From Coprinellus micaceus (lineage: Eukaryota; Basidiomycota; Agaricomycetes; Agaricales; Psathyrellaceae): a DNA stretch of 64,000 nucleotides. Location of the stretch: NCBI GenBank assembly GCA_951394405.1, contig OX596335.1, positions 124,001-188,000 of the forward strand. Direction: 5' to 3'. Numbering within the stretch: position 1 is the first letter of the stretch; each line of letters starts with the position of its first letter. Positions 45,756 through 58,022 of this stretch are shown one piece after another. A program made the position numbers and the translations under genes. Below the pieces are notes generated by a model. The model saw nothing but the letters and a program-made list of their open reading frames with translations. It was not told where the DNA came from and searched no databases.

Positions 45756-47857
45756 ATCCAGGCCGATATCAATTGTAGATACGGTACGATTCTTTTCATA
45801 GTTGGCCTGCCTGAGTTCGAGTCTCGATATTGTCGTTCCCTGGACCTGATCACATTCGTCGCTCTTCCGAGTTACGATTTGGACATTGCCTTCACATTTA
45901 GTACACCTCTTTTCAGTCTTGGACATTTACAGCTCGTTTTGGCGCATAATGGTCCAACACTTCGATGTCGAAATACTTTTATGACCTACTGTATCATGTA
46001 CCTTGACGCTTCCCTCCAATTGCCATCCCCTTCTCCCGTTCGATGCACCCTCTGGTGCCCCTGCTCCGAAGGCTGAGCCACGGTGGCCCAGCCTGTTATC
46101 AGTGTGGGAGCTGACTTCCCGAAATGGTATGCAACAGGGGCGTGATGTGAGGCGGCGCGACGCCTGAGGCCTGAACTTCGACCACGCGCCCTCTGTTACG
46201 CTTTGTGAGGGGCACTCTACCAGCTGAGCATATCAACCTTCGCTCCAGCCGCATCCACCAACCATTGTACCCCAGCCGTTGGCGTTCAATCTTCATCAGG
46301 CAACTAGGGTCTCTAGCGATGGGGTGGAGGATCAAATTTCTGGAGGAGGCGGTCAGCAAGGTTCTCGTATAATGCCCGGTGTGCACTCCGCCAATCTGTA
46401 ACTTTGCACCCAAGCTCAAGCTCTCAACACGACTGCTCTCTCCTCCTTGGCGTCGATGGTTACCTACATCTTCAGGATCTGTCTCTTCATTCGCTTCAAC
46501 TTGAGATCAAAGCCAATATCCATCTCAGGGTTCGACCATGAAGTGCAACCTCAGGGCTCAGCCTTCTGGGGCTGGAGGGATACAGATGCGACCTCATTGG
46601 GTATACAAGGCTGGAGACGGGAGTGCAGTACGTGGGTGAAACACCTTCGCTTACACCGGCGGCGTCTGACTTGACGAAAGGTGAGCTGGATAGAGCGTCG
46701 ATGTGACAGACATGGACTGACCTTCGATCTATTCGTTCGGAAGTTCGAAATAATCGTTCCTACATGATTTACTCGCCATCCCCCTGGCTTTGTTCGTCCA
46801 GGTATCCCAACTATTACAACATATAATCCAGTCATGGTGGCCTCGAGTCTCAGTGACGGCAACGGTGGGATGGGTTTGTTGGAACATCTGGGCTTGGGGC
46901 TTCCGATTCCAAGGGGAGGAATGCGGTGAAAACGGTTCATTGCGCGCAGCGTTGGGGCAAGGTAAAGTCATCATTCGCCGGGGTGTTGATTAGGGGTACG
47001 ACCCCTTCGATGAGATCCTTCGTGTCACTGGTCGCTGTCCTTCAGCCGAAGGGATTGCGAGGGGCTGTGGGACGAACATGAATGTGGCTCTCACATACAT
47101 GACCTGTTGAGTGAGTATCTCGCCATTACTGAGGCTATTTGCCACACAATATCCTGTTGATGCTCCACGCGTAACACATCTTTACTTGTGGGCTCCCCTT
47201 GTCATCGAAGGTGAGCCTACCGATCCATCGATTCATCAAGAGGGCTCATCACGGCAGGTTTAAGTTGCCAGTCCCTTTCTCGTCCCCAATCTCCGTTCTT
47301 CAGCGCCGTTATACTCGGATCGCCCTTAACCAGTCGCGTTATGGGGTCATTTGGCTCGACGATGGTGAGTCTCACTCGCTTCGGTGATTCACTGCTGACG
47401 AAGTTACTGACGGCCAGTGTTGAGTCCAGGCCACATCCAATGGGGGACAACTTGAAGTCAAAGGCTCGTTCATGAGCTTCCACGGATCAACGCATTACTT
47501 TCTCTGCTGGGTCACCTCGCTCTATATGTCGTGACGACTAGTATCATTTGTAATGCACTTTTACACATCTAAGACCCACTGATGTGGTGAACCGCAAAGG
47601 TGCCTCTGCATCAAGGAAATAAGCAAGTTAGTATTGGTGATAGCCAACGTTTGTTTCGTGCCCCGGACGAATATGTACAGCCCGCTGTGCTGTGCACAAC
47701 GGTATGAAGGAGATGCCATTAACACCGCATCGTCATCTGTCACCCTGACGGGGTATCTGCCAATGTGCCATTGAGGTTCGTATCTCTAACCCTTCCCTTC
47801 GCATTCTCCCTAAACAACCGTTTCAGGAACTGAAGCTTCGCTTGGTACCTTGACATC
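45756..47857. other. element interior upstream of transposase, no gene called
   Basis: About 2.1 kb. Plus-strand frames at 46447 and 46790 contain short hydrophobic or basic pieces but no linked exon chain. It presumably contains the transposase promoter. Confidence 0.4.
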
Positions 47858-50800
47858 ATGGGCGACGTCTCAATTACGCGAGACCTCGAAGAGCCACTAG
47901 CAGAGGCACGTTCACGGCGATACGTCTGCCTGAACTGCGACAAACAGTATTTCACGGCTCATCATCTCGACGCCCACCAGTCACGTTCGTGTCGAGCTAC
48001 GAAACGCGGTCTCTCCGAGCTTTTGAAAGAGACAAAAGACTTTTGGGAGTGCCGAAAGCGTCGCCGCTTGGAGGCTAATCAGTCGACCGCCCTTCGGTTC
48101 GACACCAACGGGGGGGAACCCGATGCAGCGACCACCTTGGTAAAGTCCACTTTCAACCTATCCACCCTACGCTGTCCTCATGGGCTTCCCAGCCTGAGAC
48201 ATTGAACCCGCTTATACTCCCGCCCGGTTCCTCTAGCCAAACCCCCTCTGCGGGTCCTTCGGATCCAGTCCCCATTTCTGTACGTGACAATGACCGAGTT
48301 CTCAAGCGATCGCGAATAGGCTGATTATTCCCTGCCTCATACACAGGATCTAGATGTGGCAGTGGCCAATAGGAAGGGAAAGCGAGAAAGGCGCTTACCG
48401 CTGCGTTACAGGGAGGATACCCTTCCCGAGGCTTCACCTAGACCTCAGCGTGCAGCAGCGGCCGCAAATACAGGTATAGGCGATCGAGCAATGGTGAACA
48501 ACGCATCCTCATACCTTTGTCAGGGTCGCCAGTGCCTGCTGTGGTTTCACAGGCACTCTCCGCCTCCCAGATAACGCTCCGGTCGCTCAACATTTATACG
48601 TCTGAACTCAATAGCTTCGGCATACGGAGGGTCTACACAGCGCCCACTCCCCCAACGCATGATCCCGATTCAGTCATTTTTATCAAGAAAATCCCCACCA
48701 ACGAGCGCAAAACCGCTCCTGCCGACGCGAGGCAATCCTTCGGACCGTTCTCAAGCCGGTCAGCGTTCGACCTGGCACAATGGTACTGGAGTTCGACCTC
48801 CAAATCATTCCTCGACTTCCAAAAACTTATCGACATCTTCAAGAATCCAAGTTTCTCTCTCAGCGAGACCGTTAACGTTAACTGGAAATACACATTCAAG
48901 GCTCTTGGGTCCAATGCAAGCGATCTCCCCGAAGACTTGGGTGCTTGGATCCAGGATGATGGTTGGACGACGACACCCATATCCATCAACGTACCCTTTC
49001 ATAACCGGTTGAAAGACCCTGGCGTTAAGCGGCACCATGTTTGCGACTTTCGACACCGAAAAATTCTGTCCGTCATCAAGGAGAAGCTTGTGAACTCGAA
49101 GGATAGCGACCAGTTTCATTACTACCCGTTTAAGTCAACCTGGAAGAGGACAGTTGAATCCCCAGACGTGGAAACGTATGGCGAGCTCTACTCTTCACGA
49201 GCGTTTCGGGAGGCGCACGAAGAAATCCAACGCCAGCCTTCCACGTCAAAGAATAATGGGCTCGAAAGGGTGGTCGTCGCGTTGATGCTTTGGTCGGACG
49301 CTACCCAATTGACATCCTTCGGTAGTGCGGCCTTGTGGCCCTGCTACCTTTTCTTCGGCAACGAATCCAAGGATCGACGTTGTCGTCCTTCCGAGCACTT
49401 GGGTCAGCATATCGCCTACTTCAACAAGGTGAGTACGAGAGACTATAACTGCATAATCTCTAAGCCAACGCCACGTTTCCCCCAGCTCCCAGACACTTTT
49501 ACAGACTATCTCAAAGAACGCAACCAAGGCAAGCTCCCAACGGACGCTCTATGGGCACACTGTGCCAGAGAGCTTTTCCATGAGCAATGGTCTGTTCTCC
49601 TGGACCCAGAATTTGTGGACGCCATGCACAATGGGATTGTAGTCACATGTCCTGATGATAAGCCTCGTTGTTTCTATCCGCGAATATTCACATATTCGGC
49701 CGATTACCCTGAGAAGTACTAATCTTTGCTTTACTTTTTCTTCATACACACAACACATGCTCACCTCCTTGGTTATCATAGGGTTCTAATATGTGGAGTG
49801 CGAAATAACGGGGGCCGACCCTGCCATCGCTGTTTGGTGCCCAAGGGCATCATGGTAAAACTCGGCGCGCCGACTGACACCGAGCGGTTGGAAGAGACTC
49901 GCTGCAGGAACCAGAAGGAGTCAGCTGTTGCTCAGGCACGGAAGGACATCGAAGATGGTTATGCTGTTGACGGCGTCAAAATTGAGAATGTCCTGAAACC
50001 GTTATCATTGGTTCCGGCTCAAGTAAGTCATCATGCCGCTTACTCCTCCTTCCTCACAAGAACTCGAACTCACTATGCTCAGTGCGCCTTTTCCAAAAGC
50101 CTGTCTAGGTTTTCCTTCGACATAAAGGACAGTCTTGTCGTCGATATACTGCACGAGTTTGAAGTAGGCGTTTGGAAGCGACTCTACGTCCATTTGATTC
50201 GACTTCTGGAGGCCTTTGCCGGCTCTCAGGGCACCACTCTCACTGCGGAACTTGATTCACGGTAGGTCTGCGATAAATCGAGCGGACGAACGAAGCTCAC
50301 GAACTTCCTCGCAGATATAGGTTAACTCCCGTTTTTGGCCGAGACAGCATTCGAAAGTTCGGAACGAATGCCTCGGAGATGACACGAAGGGCCGCTCGAG
50401 ACTTTGAAGACCTCCTCCAAGTACGTGGGCACCCTCCTGACCTTCCCGCTCAGTATATGAAATATATTGCTGTCCCAGTGCTCCATCCCGGCGTTCGAGG
50501 CCCTTTTACCTGAGCCGCATAACGGGGTGGTCTTGAAACTGCTTTTTATCTGCGCGCAGTGGCATGCCCTGGCAAAACTCCGACTGCATCATGATCTAAC
50601 CCTCGCACTTCTCGAACATACAACCACCCTCCTTGGAGCTCAAATACGTTTGTTCTACCGTGACACTTGCTGCAGAGTTCCAACAAAGGAGCTGCGAAGA
50701 GAAGCGGAAGCTAGGGCGCGACGTGAAGTGAAGGCAACTGAAGGAACAGCCTCAAGCTCCCGTAAATCGGCGACCCTCAACATCTTCACAATCAAGTTCC

Positions 50801-52318
50801 ACTTCCTGGGGGACTATCCCTCAGTCATCCGCAGATTTGGAACCACTGACTCGTACTCAACGGAAACGGTCTGTAGTACTTGCTAACCCACCGTCTCCGG
50901 TGAGCTAACTCCCGTCTGTCCAGGGTGAACTGTACCACCGAACGCCCAAGTCGTGGTACCCTAGAACCGACAGGAAGGACTATCATAAGCAACTTTCCCA
51001 GATCGAGAGACGCCATGCTCGACTGTTGCAGATCCTGTCGCAGATTGGCGAAGAAGACCAGCGGCAGCCAGATAGGTCGGTCTCTGGACAACCCGGAGCT
51101 TCGTTGGACAGCCGCTATTGCATCGGCTCAAGCCAAAATCTACCAGTCGGCCTCCAGTATTTTAGCGAGACTCTTGGAATGAGATCTATGGAGTCCTACT
51201 TCCTTGTTCGTGCTCTCTCTCTCTGCCCGGCCTCCTTCACCGCTCTGACGAACGCTATTTGCCCTCAGGACTTCCATTCCAAGCTTAAGCAACATCTATT
51301 GCCCCGGGTCTTCGAGAAGCTTGGCCTTCCAACTGCAAGGGCGTTGTCCTTGAAAGATTCAGAATCATGGGTACACGTGATCTTCGAGCACGATCGGGTC
51401 TACAGCCACAAGATTCTTCGAATGAATTACACAACATACGATATCCGGCGAGAGCAAGACGTGATACACATCGATACACCCCAATGCAACATCATGGTCC
51501 TCGATGGGCGGCTTACGGAGAAGACGCGCCACCAGCAACATCCTTATCTCTATGGCAGGATCTTAGGCGTGTTCCACGCCAAGGTCGCGTACGTTGGGCC
51601 CCTCCCTGAAGGCTCGAACTTCGACCGGAGCCAAGCAGCGGCGTTCAGAAGAGTGGATTTTGTGTGGGTCCATTGGTATGACCATCTCGGTTCCAACGAC
51701 AGCTTCAGCCTCGACAGAGTGTCCCCGTCTCGCCTGGAGTCTTCAACCGCCCTGGATTTCCTCGATCCTCAAGATATACTCCGAGGGATCCATCTTATTC
51801 CACAGTTCTCCCTCGGAAAGTCGACAGCCCCTCTTCCCCGTTTTCGGTTTTCTCGCAACTCACAGGACCTGTGGAAGGTGTACTACATCAACAAGTAGGT
51901 GGCCTCTTATCCAAGTCATCCAGTTCGTAGAAACGCCTCCTTTCGGGCGAGTTGACTAACGACTTTCTGGGTAGGTTTGCGGATCGCGATCTCTTCATGA
52001 GATACCAATACGGAATGTCAGTGGGCCATACTTATATGCACACGAAAGATTTTCCTCCTCCAAGCATACCTTCTGTAGCACCCGACTTTGACCATGTCCT
52101 GGGGGTTGAATCAGAGGAGCCGAGAGGTTCGTGAACCCGGTAGTCCCATACGTACGAAAGAAGCTGACAGAGACCCCCTCTTCCCCCCAGACGACTCTGC
52201 AGAGGATATAGAGGCGGGAGGAGAGGTAACGGCAACTGCAAATGATCCCTTCGATGACATGAACGACCGTGAAGTGGTGGTATACAATGAGATGTATGAT
52301 ATATCACAGCAGGCATAA
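47858..52318 (+). CDS. Plavaka transposase
   Basis: It starts MGDVSITRDLEEPLAEARSR. A C-x2-C-x12-H-x4-C zinc finger lies at residues 24-45, then a linker with RRLPLRYRED. The catalytic DDE-type core holds Asp in LMLWSDATQLTSFGSAAL, Asp in FTYSADYPEK before CGVRNNGGRPCHRCLVP, and SLVVDILHEFEVGVWKRL. Family landmarks follow: RAARDFEDLLQCSIPAFEAL, QWHALAKLRLHHDLTL, GTTDSYSTETGELYHRTPKS, MNYTTYDIRREQDVIHI, LDPQDILRGIHLIPQF and FADRDLFMRY. About a dozen introns splice out without a stop, giving roughly 1100 aa ending at 52318. It probably encodes an active or recently active enzyme that excises and inserts the surrounding element. Confidence 0.9.
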
Positions 52319-53594
52319 ACGTCAAGGTTTTTGGGTGAACCTCCCTTCCTAGTCTCTGAGTTTGGACGCGCGTACACCATCCTACACCCTAACATCGATG
52401 CAGTCGTTCTCTTTCGCGTGTCGTGCTGGCCTTATCACGACGGGCTTGTCCGGATGGACTACCGAACGGTGCGAGGCTGCCCGCCGAATTGCAGGTTTGG
52501 GGCGTCAACTGGCGGGTTCTCCAACCCCCTGCCGCAGTTTCTAACTTGCAAGTCACCATCAAGCACTCTCTTGGCTGGCAGCTATTTCCAAGTGGGTTTT
52601 GCGACGAGTATTCCCCTTCCTCGACCCATCCTCTCTGGCTGTCTGAAATTCGAAAGAATCGGACGAAGAAGGCAAAGCCGTGGCTCTCCGGGCGATCACA
52701 TTGGTGGGTGCTTTGCTGTGAAGCCGTCTCTCAGACCAACTCATCATTGTATATAGTCGAAAGTAGACACTGGGTGTGCTGGTAAAGGTCGCTCAAGATT
52801 GAGCTCAGACCTCTCCAGCAGCCGCTGCGTCCCTAATTCCATGGATGAGATCGCTACCGAATATGGTCCCCAGTAATGAGGTCGCATGAATCCCTGAACA
52901 TCCAGGTGTCCACACCACGGTGATCTTGCGCTAACCCCATGTAATCCATCAGGGTTGCCCCCTTCGTGAATAGCGGTGATGGCGACAGAGGCAGTTCAGC
53001 GCTATCCATCTTGTGTACCCCCCATTTGGATTCCTCGCGTGAGCGTCGACCTCAGCTCATGCCGCATACAAGTCAGAAATATTTCATATCGGATTGGAAG
53101 GAACACCGGAAGGCGGAGGATAGTTAAGTACTCAATTCTTTCCCGTTTCTATGTTGATTTGAGTTCCCTTGCGAGGTATATGAGCGGCATCGCCTTTGTG
53201 ATTGGTTTCAAGTCGAGCTCGTCTGCCGCCCCAGGAGCTATCTCAGGCTGTTAAATTACCCCAACAAGCCAAAGTTAATACGCTGCCTTCCGTGAGTATC
53301 GTTTCATGTTCGTGTCTATGGGTTTCGCCTCACGAGGGGCTTTTACGGTGCTCAACGGGGTGTAGGAGACCGCAAGCGGAAGACGGCTGACAGCTACAGC
53401 AATTTCTTTACATCCTAGTATGGCTCAAATTGGAATTCGGACAGCCTCGGTCTGCGGGATGATAGCTGCGGTAACGTGATTACTTGGAAGCCGCGACGCG
53501 TCGAAAACTTACCGGACGAGTATATATCCACAGAGCTGCCATCCGCAATTTAGCAGAACCACCTTCCTTCACTCTTCCACCCTCATTTCTGAAG
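52319..53594. other. spacer downstream of transposase
   Basis: About 1.3 kb with short frames only (52423-52785 plus is the longest and has no motif). Confidence 0.4.
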
Positions 53595-54939
53595 ATGAGC
53601 CGACGCATCCCAAGAAAGCAAACCCCGGACATCAGGGTTCTCCTCTCCCATTTCTTACGCCAGGTGGAGAGCCACCACATTCAGACACCCAATCGGTCCC
53701 CTTTGGCTCTCCATTACGATTCCAGGACCCAATCCTTGAAGGAGTATCCATGGTAGGTTTTGTCCAGGTTTCATTCCTTCTTCCGCCTGTGCTAAAGCCG
53801 CCCCGTACAGGCCCTGCGATCCGGAGACGATGCAGCGGATTCCACCATCCGAGCTCGAGAGCCACAGGAGAACCCATCGGCTCAGAGGGCCCTCTTGTCT
53901 CTGTGCCTTCCTTGATAAGACCGATTACACAGAGTCTCGCATAGGGATCGTAGAATCGGCGGAGAGCACTCGGGATCGGTCGTCTCTCCGGGGAGAATAT
54001 GTCGCTATCTGCTCCACCCAGCGTTGCGGATACTACTGTGAGAGCTTGGTTCAAACCATCATCCACCGCGTTGAGCTAACTACTCCAAAAAAGTGTGCCT
54101 CGAGAGATTCTATCCCTTGAATGGCTTGAAACTCAAGATATGCTCCAAGAGAGGTCAGTGGCCCAGCAAACAGACCCGATACACTCGATCAGCCGCTGAC
54201 TCTCAAAACAGAAACTCCGTTAGCGGCACAAGAGCTCACATATATTTCATTGATCGAGGGAGCATCCCGAATTGGAGAGGGACTACCCCAAGTCATGACG
54301 AACGCAATGATCCGGGGGAGAGGCAACCGTGAGTCCATTCCTCCGCCCCAGTCGATCAAGGACTTACCACTGCCTCTTCTTAACCCTTCCCCGTTAGGAC
54401 TCACACAATTGTGTGAGGGGGAACAGGAGAAGTTACAACTCGCTCGGCTCGAGAGGTTCACGACCGGCGTCCCTGAAGGTGAATTTTGGGAGATGTTTGT
54501 TCAATGCGTCCCCTGCAGGTTCGTTATGCTCCGCGAGAGCTTTGTTCACCACGAATGCCTCGGAGTATCGTCAGCAAAGAAGAGGAGGCGTCACCCATTC
54601 CATTCGGCTGGCCGAAGGGTCCGTCCTCGTCTTGGGATGTTTCCCGGAGACAACCCAGAACCGACTCTTCTTCGTTCATTCAGGGGGTCCTCCCCTGCTC
54701 CAACCGAAATCGACGACACGTTGGACGAGAGAACTAATGCGTCCAACGCTACTATACCCGGTACCAACCTCGGTTCCATCGGCGAGACCAACAACGAGAA
54801 CGGGGACGGCGAGACCGACAACGAGACCGATGTGATTCCCGAATCCGACCCGATTGAAGCGCCTCTCTCAGATGGCTTCGAGCTTCCTTCGATCTTACAA
54901 ATTTTGGAGTCGACTCGGGCTCCATCTATTTCCCTTTGA
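53595..54939 (+). CDS. zinc-binding protein next to transposase
   Basis: About five exons. Exon 1 starts MSRRIPRKQTPDIRVLLSHF. After a 60-bp intron comes PCDPETMQRIPPSELESHRR with SCLCAFLDKTDYTESR. Then CSTQRCGYYLCLERFYPLNG with LKICSKRG forms a Cys-rich finger, LAAQELTYISLIEGASRIGE a helix, and FTTGVPEGEFWEMFVQCVPC with MLRESFVHHECLG a second CxxC...HxxC site. The last part is an acidic, Asn/Thr-rich tail ending SISL at 54939. It is co-oriented with and 1.3 kb behind the transposase, as accessory transposon genes often are. I do not recognise the family; DNA binding is a reasonable guess. Confidence 0.6.
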
Positions 54940-57900
54940 TATGCATGGACTATGCAGGTTGCGATGGACGTCAACTATCGTTGCTTGCACAGCCAACGGA
55001 CCTCAGTTAGTCAACGATTCTAGCCCCTAAGATATTTATTCCGACACATGAGGTCGAATGGACATAGTTTGACATGTATGTATTTATGCTGAATAGTTCT
55101 ATACCTTATGAACTGTTCTATGAAACGGCCGGACTCCCAAAGTGTTTCGATGAAGGCCGGCGCCAAGGCGAGGCGAGCGGCTATTCAAGTCATCAACATC
55201 AACGCTTTGAAACTCCGAACACATGCCTATATAAGCATTGGGATGCCAGAGGAGAAGCTCTGCATTCCCCTCTTTCCTCCATCCGCTCTTCTCATCTCGT
55301 TGGGCCCAATCCCTCTTAAACCCGGCGTCAAGGCTAGCAGGTCGCTCAGCTCAGATATCTTGTGTCTTGTAAGTCCAGTGCCCCCTTCAGTCGCACTCCG
55401 AGTCCTCACTTTGTTGGCTACGCTAGGGCTTCACGACCAGCATTGGAAGGTAGTGAGAATAGGCTCTACGGTAACCGACTAGCTCTCGAGAATTCTTTCC
55501 GGCCTAACCTCTAATGCTCTGTTCAGGCCCCCAGTCGGCTCAATGCACCGGTTCCAGCCCTTCGACGTCCTAAGCCCTCCGCCCCCCGCTTTGCACCATT
55601 CTCCTCATGGTTCTCACTGACCTTTCTCCGGTTCTCGTACCCCGAGTCTGAACCTAACCCAATGTAGCGGTAGATGAGATTCGTATCCGGCTATGGGCGC
55701 CGTTCTGTCTCGTCGTTGAGTAGTCGATTGCGATTGGAAAGGGCGGGCGACAAGGATGGCATCGGTCAATTGGCGGAATTGCTAGGTAGTCAATAAAACG
55801 GCACTCTGCAATGTACCAAGCCCCCCTTTCGACCAAGGCTGCTCATAGATGGTTACGAGATGGTTACGAGATGGTTACGAGACGACAGACCCACGATTCC
55901 AAAAATGCATATCTATTACAAACAGAAGCTCCTCAGAAACGGCAAATACAGGCTTTGCTTCCGCCCTCATACCGTCCTCGAAAGTGGCTGTAAGAATGAC
56001 AACTATCATCTTGAGAAGCCCGACGCTAGACACCCTGGTCACCCGAACCCTTAGACGAAACATATATCTCCAAGGATTCCAGCTGATGGAAATTCGCGTA
56101 CGGTTTCGCCATTCCCGCCACAGTACGCCTCTCCGGGGCGTCAGGGAGGCACCACAGGTACATGAGGTGCCAGCGCGCACTATGGAAGGTCAGCTCTGGA
56201 GGCCCTCGAACGTATCTCCAACGTACCTCTTCTGCTGCTTACATTACATCTCCTCCCTTAAGCCTCTGGCGCCGACTTTCACAAACCAAGCCACCACTAT
56301 GGCCCAGTTTGTTAGAAGCGTCTATCATACTAAGTTTGTTCCTGTGAGTCTGCGTGAACTGCGTGTCCTGCACGTCGGAGTTGATGAGTACGGCTCTCGC
56401 CCGCCAAGCGTTGCAAATAGCTGGGAAACGAAGGCCTAAGAGGCCCAGTCGGAGCATGTATCGCTACTAATCAATACCTGGAAGGGCGTATTCACACCTG
56501 TGGAACTCAGACATGGAGCCCTTACAGATGAGAAAGCCTTTCGAGGACCCACCTCATGACGAGACGGTGCCGATTTCAGGAGGACAGACAACCTAGAGAT
56601 GCGTAAAGTGACCGACTCCTAGAGACCGTTTTAATCCCGACACTCGCTAGTCGTAGCACATCTTCGTGGACGACAAGCACTGCCAGGGATATCTGACTGA
56701 GATATCTGATATATCTTGGAGCGACCTTGCAGTAGCCTGCGCTTTGCATCTCCATGTGAATATTCAACTGCCGACGCACCACACCAAATGGGAGAACACC
56801 CCACTGACTTCACAGCATCCCGTAGTCACCTAGCTACACTCGTGACAATGGCAGTCTTACTGAGGGATCGATCGCTCGATTGTCCTGGTCCAGCAGAGTA
56901 TGAGGGTGCACGCTTCGTGCATCTCCTCAGTGTTTCTAGTCTCTCAATAGTCCGATACGCCCATCGGAGGATGCGGGAAACTCCTATTTCTACTCGCCTC
57001 TGTGGGATGCCGGTGGCATACTTCTCATTTGGCAGTCCCTGCTTTGGCGAGCTACTAGTATCTCCGGACGTCGGGCAACCAGGTAGAACCGTGACTGATG
57101 CCTCACATCCTCACTGCGGTGAATCGTAGCCTGTCCTGATGTGCTGTGTATCCACCTGGCCGGGTTTGCTCGCATGAAGAGGGCCCGCAGAAGCCGCTAA
57201 CGTTTTTCAGCGAGCACCCAAGGTATTTCTCAATGCGACAGTACGCGTGGCGCTTTTGGTGGAAGCGCAGCCTCCTTTGTGATCACCCCGAGGGCAGGGT
57301 TCATACTCCCTGAAGCCAAAGTAAGGCAGGGTGCCTCCGAATCTGGTCGTTCCATGCTCTCGGTTAGAGTTTTATTCTATATAGGCCGTGGTCGCCCGAG
57401 AGACACCACTGAGGGAGCGAGAAGCCTGCTCTGGCGCTGTGCAACATTCCATACTGGCTTGTATCGGGACGAGTAGAGCATGCCCCCATTTTTGACTGGG
57501 CGCAAACATCCGTACCCTAGGGGTACAGAGGTACGATCCCCCGAGCAGAATGGCCGGCTGATGGGAAGAGTAGTGTATACACGAGGAGCGGGGCCAGAGG
57601 CATCGCCTGTACCTGCAGCTGGGTAGCGCCTCTGGTTTGCGACATTCCACAAAGACCCTGGGACTGAGATTAAACAACAGTACAATCGTTTCACAAGTAG
57701 CCGTACAACTGACGCGTCTTTTCGGCGCACTCCGGAGGCCAACACCCCTTTTCTATAGCGGGCATCGTGTATCAATTTTAGCGGGCATGATATGGGGGCA
57801 AATATGTTCGGGAACGGGGTTGAGAGCACAATGTTTTGAGGCTCGAAAATCAACCAGACTGACAGAAGGAGAAAGGTGTGGCAAGTATACCAGGTGTGCC

Positions 57901-58013
57901 AGATATACCTGGCATTATCAGCTCATATCCGACCACTAATCAGAGCGATAGTGGCGATGCCGCTGGCAGTGATGGTAAGCCCTGACATGCTATTGTCTCA
58001 GGGCCACCATTTT
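54940..58013. other. right subterminal part of element, no gene called
   Basis: Three kilobases of subterminal sequence. It contains an 11-bp tandem repeat at 55849-55881 and clustered inverted words near the end (GTATACCAGG and TATACCTGGCA around 57887-57914). Frames here have no supporting motif. Confidence 0.4.
55849..55881. repeat. 11-bp tandem repeat ATGGTTACGAG x3
   Basis: Three perfect head-to-tail copies in the right subterminal part of the element. Confidence 0.9.
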
Positions 58014-58020
58014 CATGATG
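58014..58020. repeat. right terminal inverted repeat CATGATG
   Basis: Reverse complement of the left terminus, and directly followed by TA and the resumed hydrolase coding sequence. Confidence 0.6.
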
Positions 58021-58022
58021 TA
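58021..58022. repeat. right TA target-site duplication
   Basis: Second copy of the TA at 25459-25460; it is the first dinucleotide of the resumed exon 2. Confidence 0.65.

Larger units (their letters stand above)
25461..58020. mobile_element. 32.6-kb Plavaka-type DNA transposon with cargo genes
   Basis: Comparison with the intact hydrolase shows that GGTACTA (left) and TATGTCCTAGG (right) were once contiguous, and that exactly 32,560 bp were inserted with a TA target duplication. The inserted DNA begins CATCATG and ends CATGATG, a 7-bp terminal inverted repeat. A complete Plavaka transposase lies inside at 47858-52318. Plavaka elements belong to the CACTA-like DDE transposons common in Agaricomycetes. 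Cargo on both strands includes homeodomain, DUF6698, zinc-binding and coiled-coil proteins. Nested insertions or fusion of two elements cannot be excluded without other copies for comparison. Confidence 0.8.

Noticed and set aside
25461..58020. Starship-type giant element
   Set aside because: No tyrosine-recombinase captain gene at either end; the transposase is a Plavaka DDE enzyme and the ends are short inverted repeats.
25461..58020. Helitron or LTR retroelement origin of the insertion
   Set aside because: No Rep/helicase, reverse transcriptase, integrase or long terminal repeats were seen, and the target duplication is TA.
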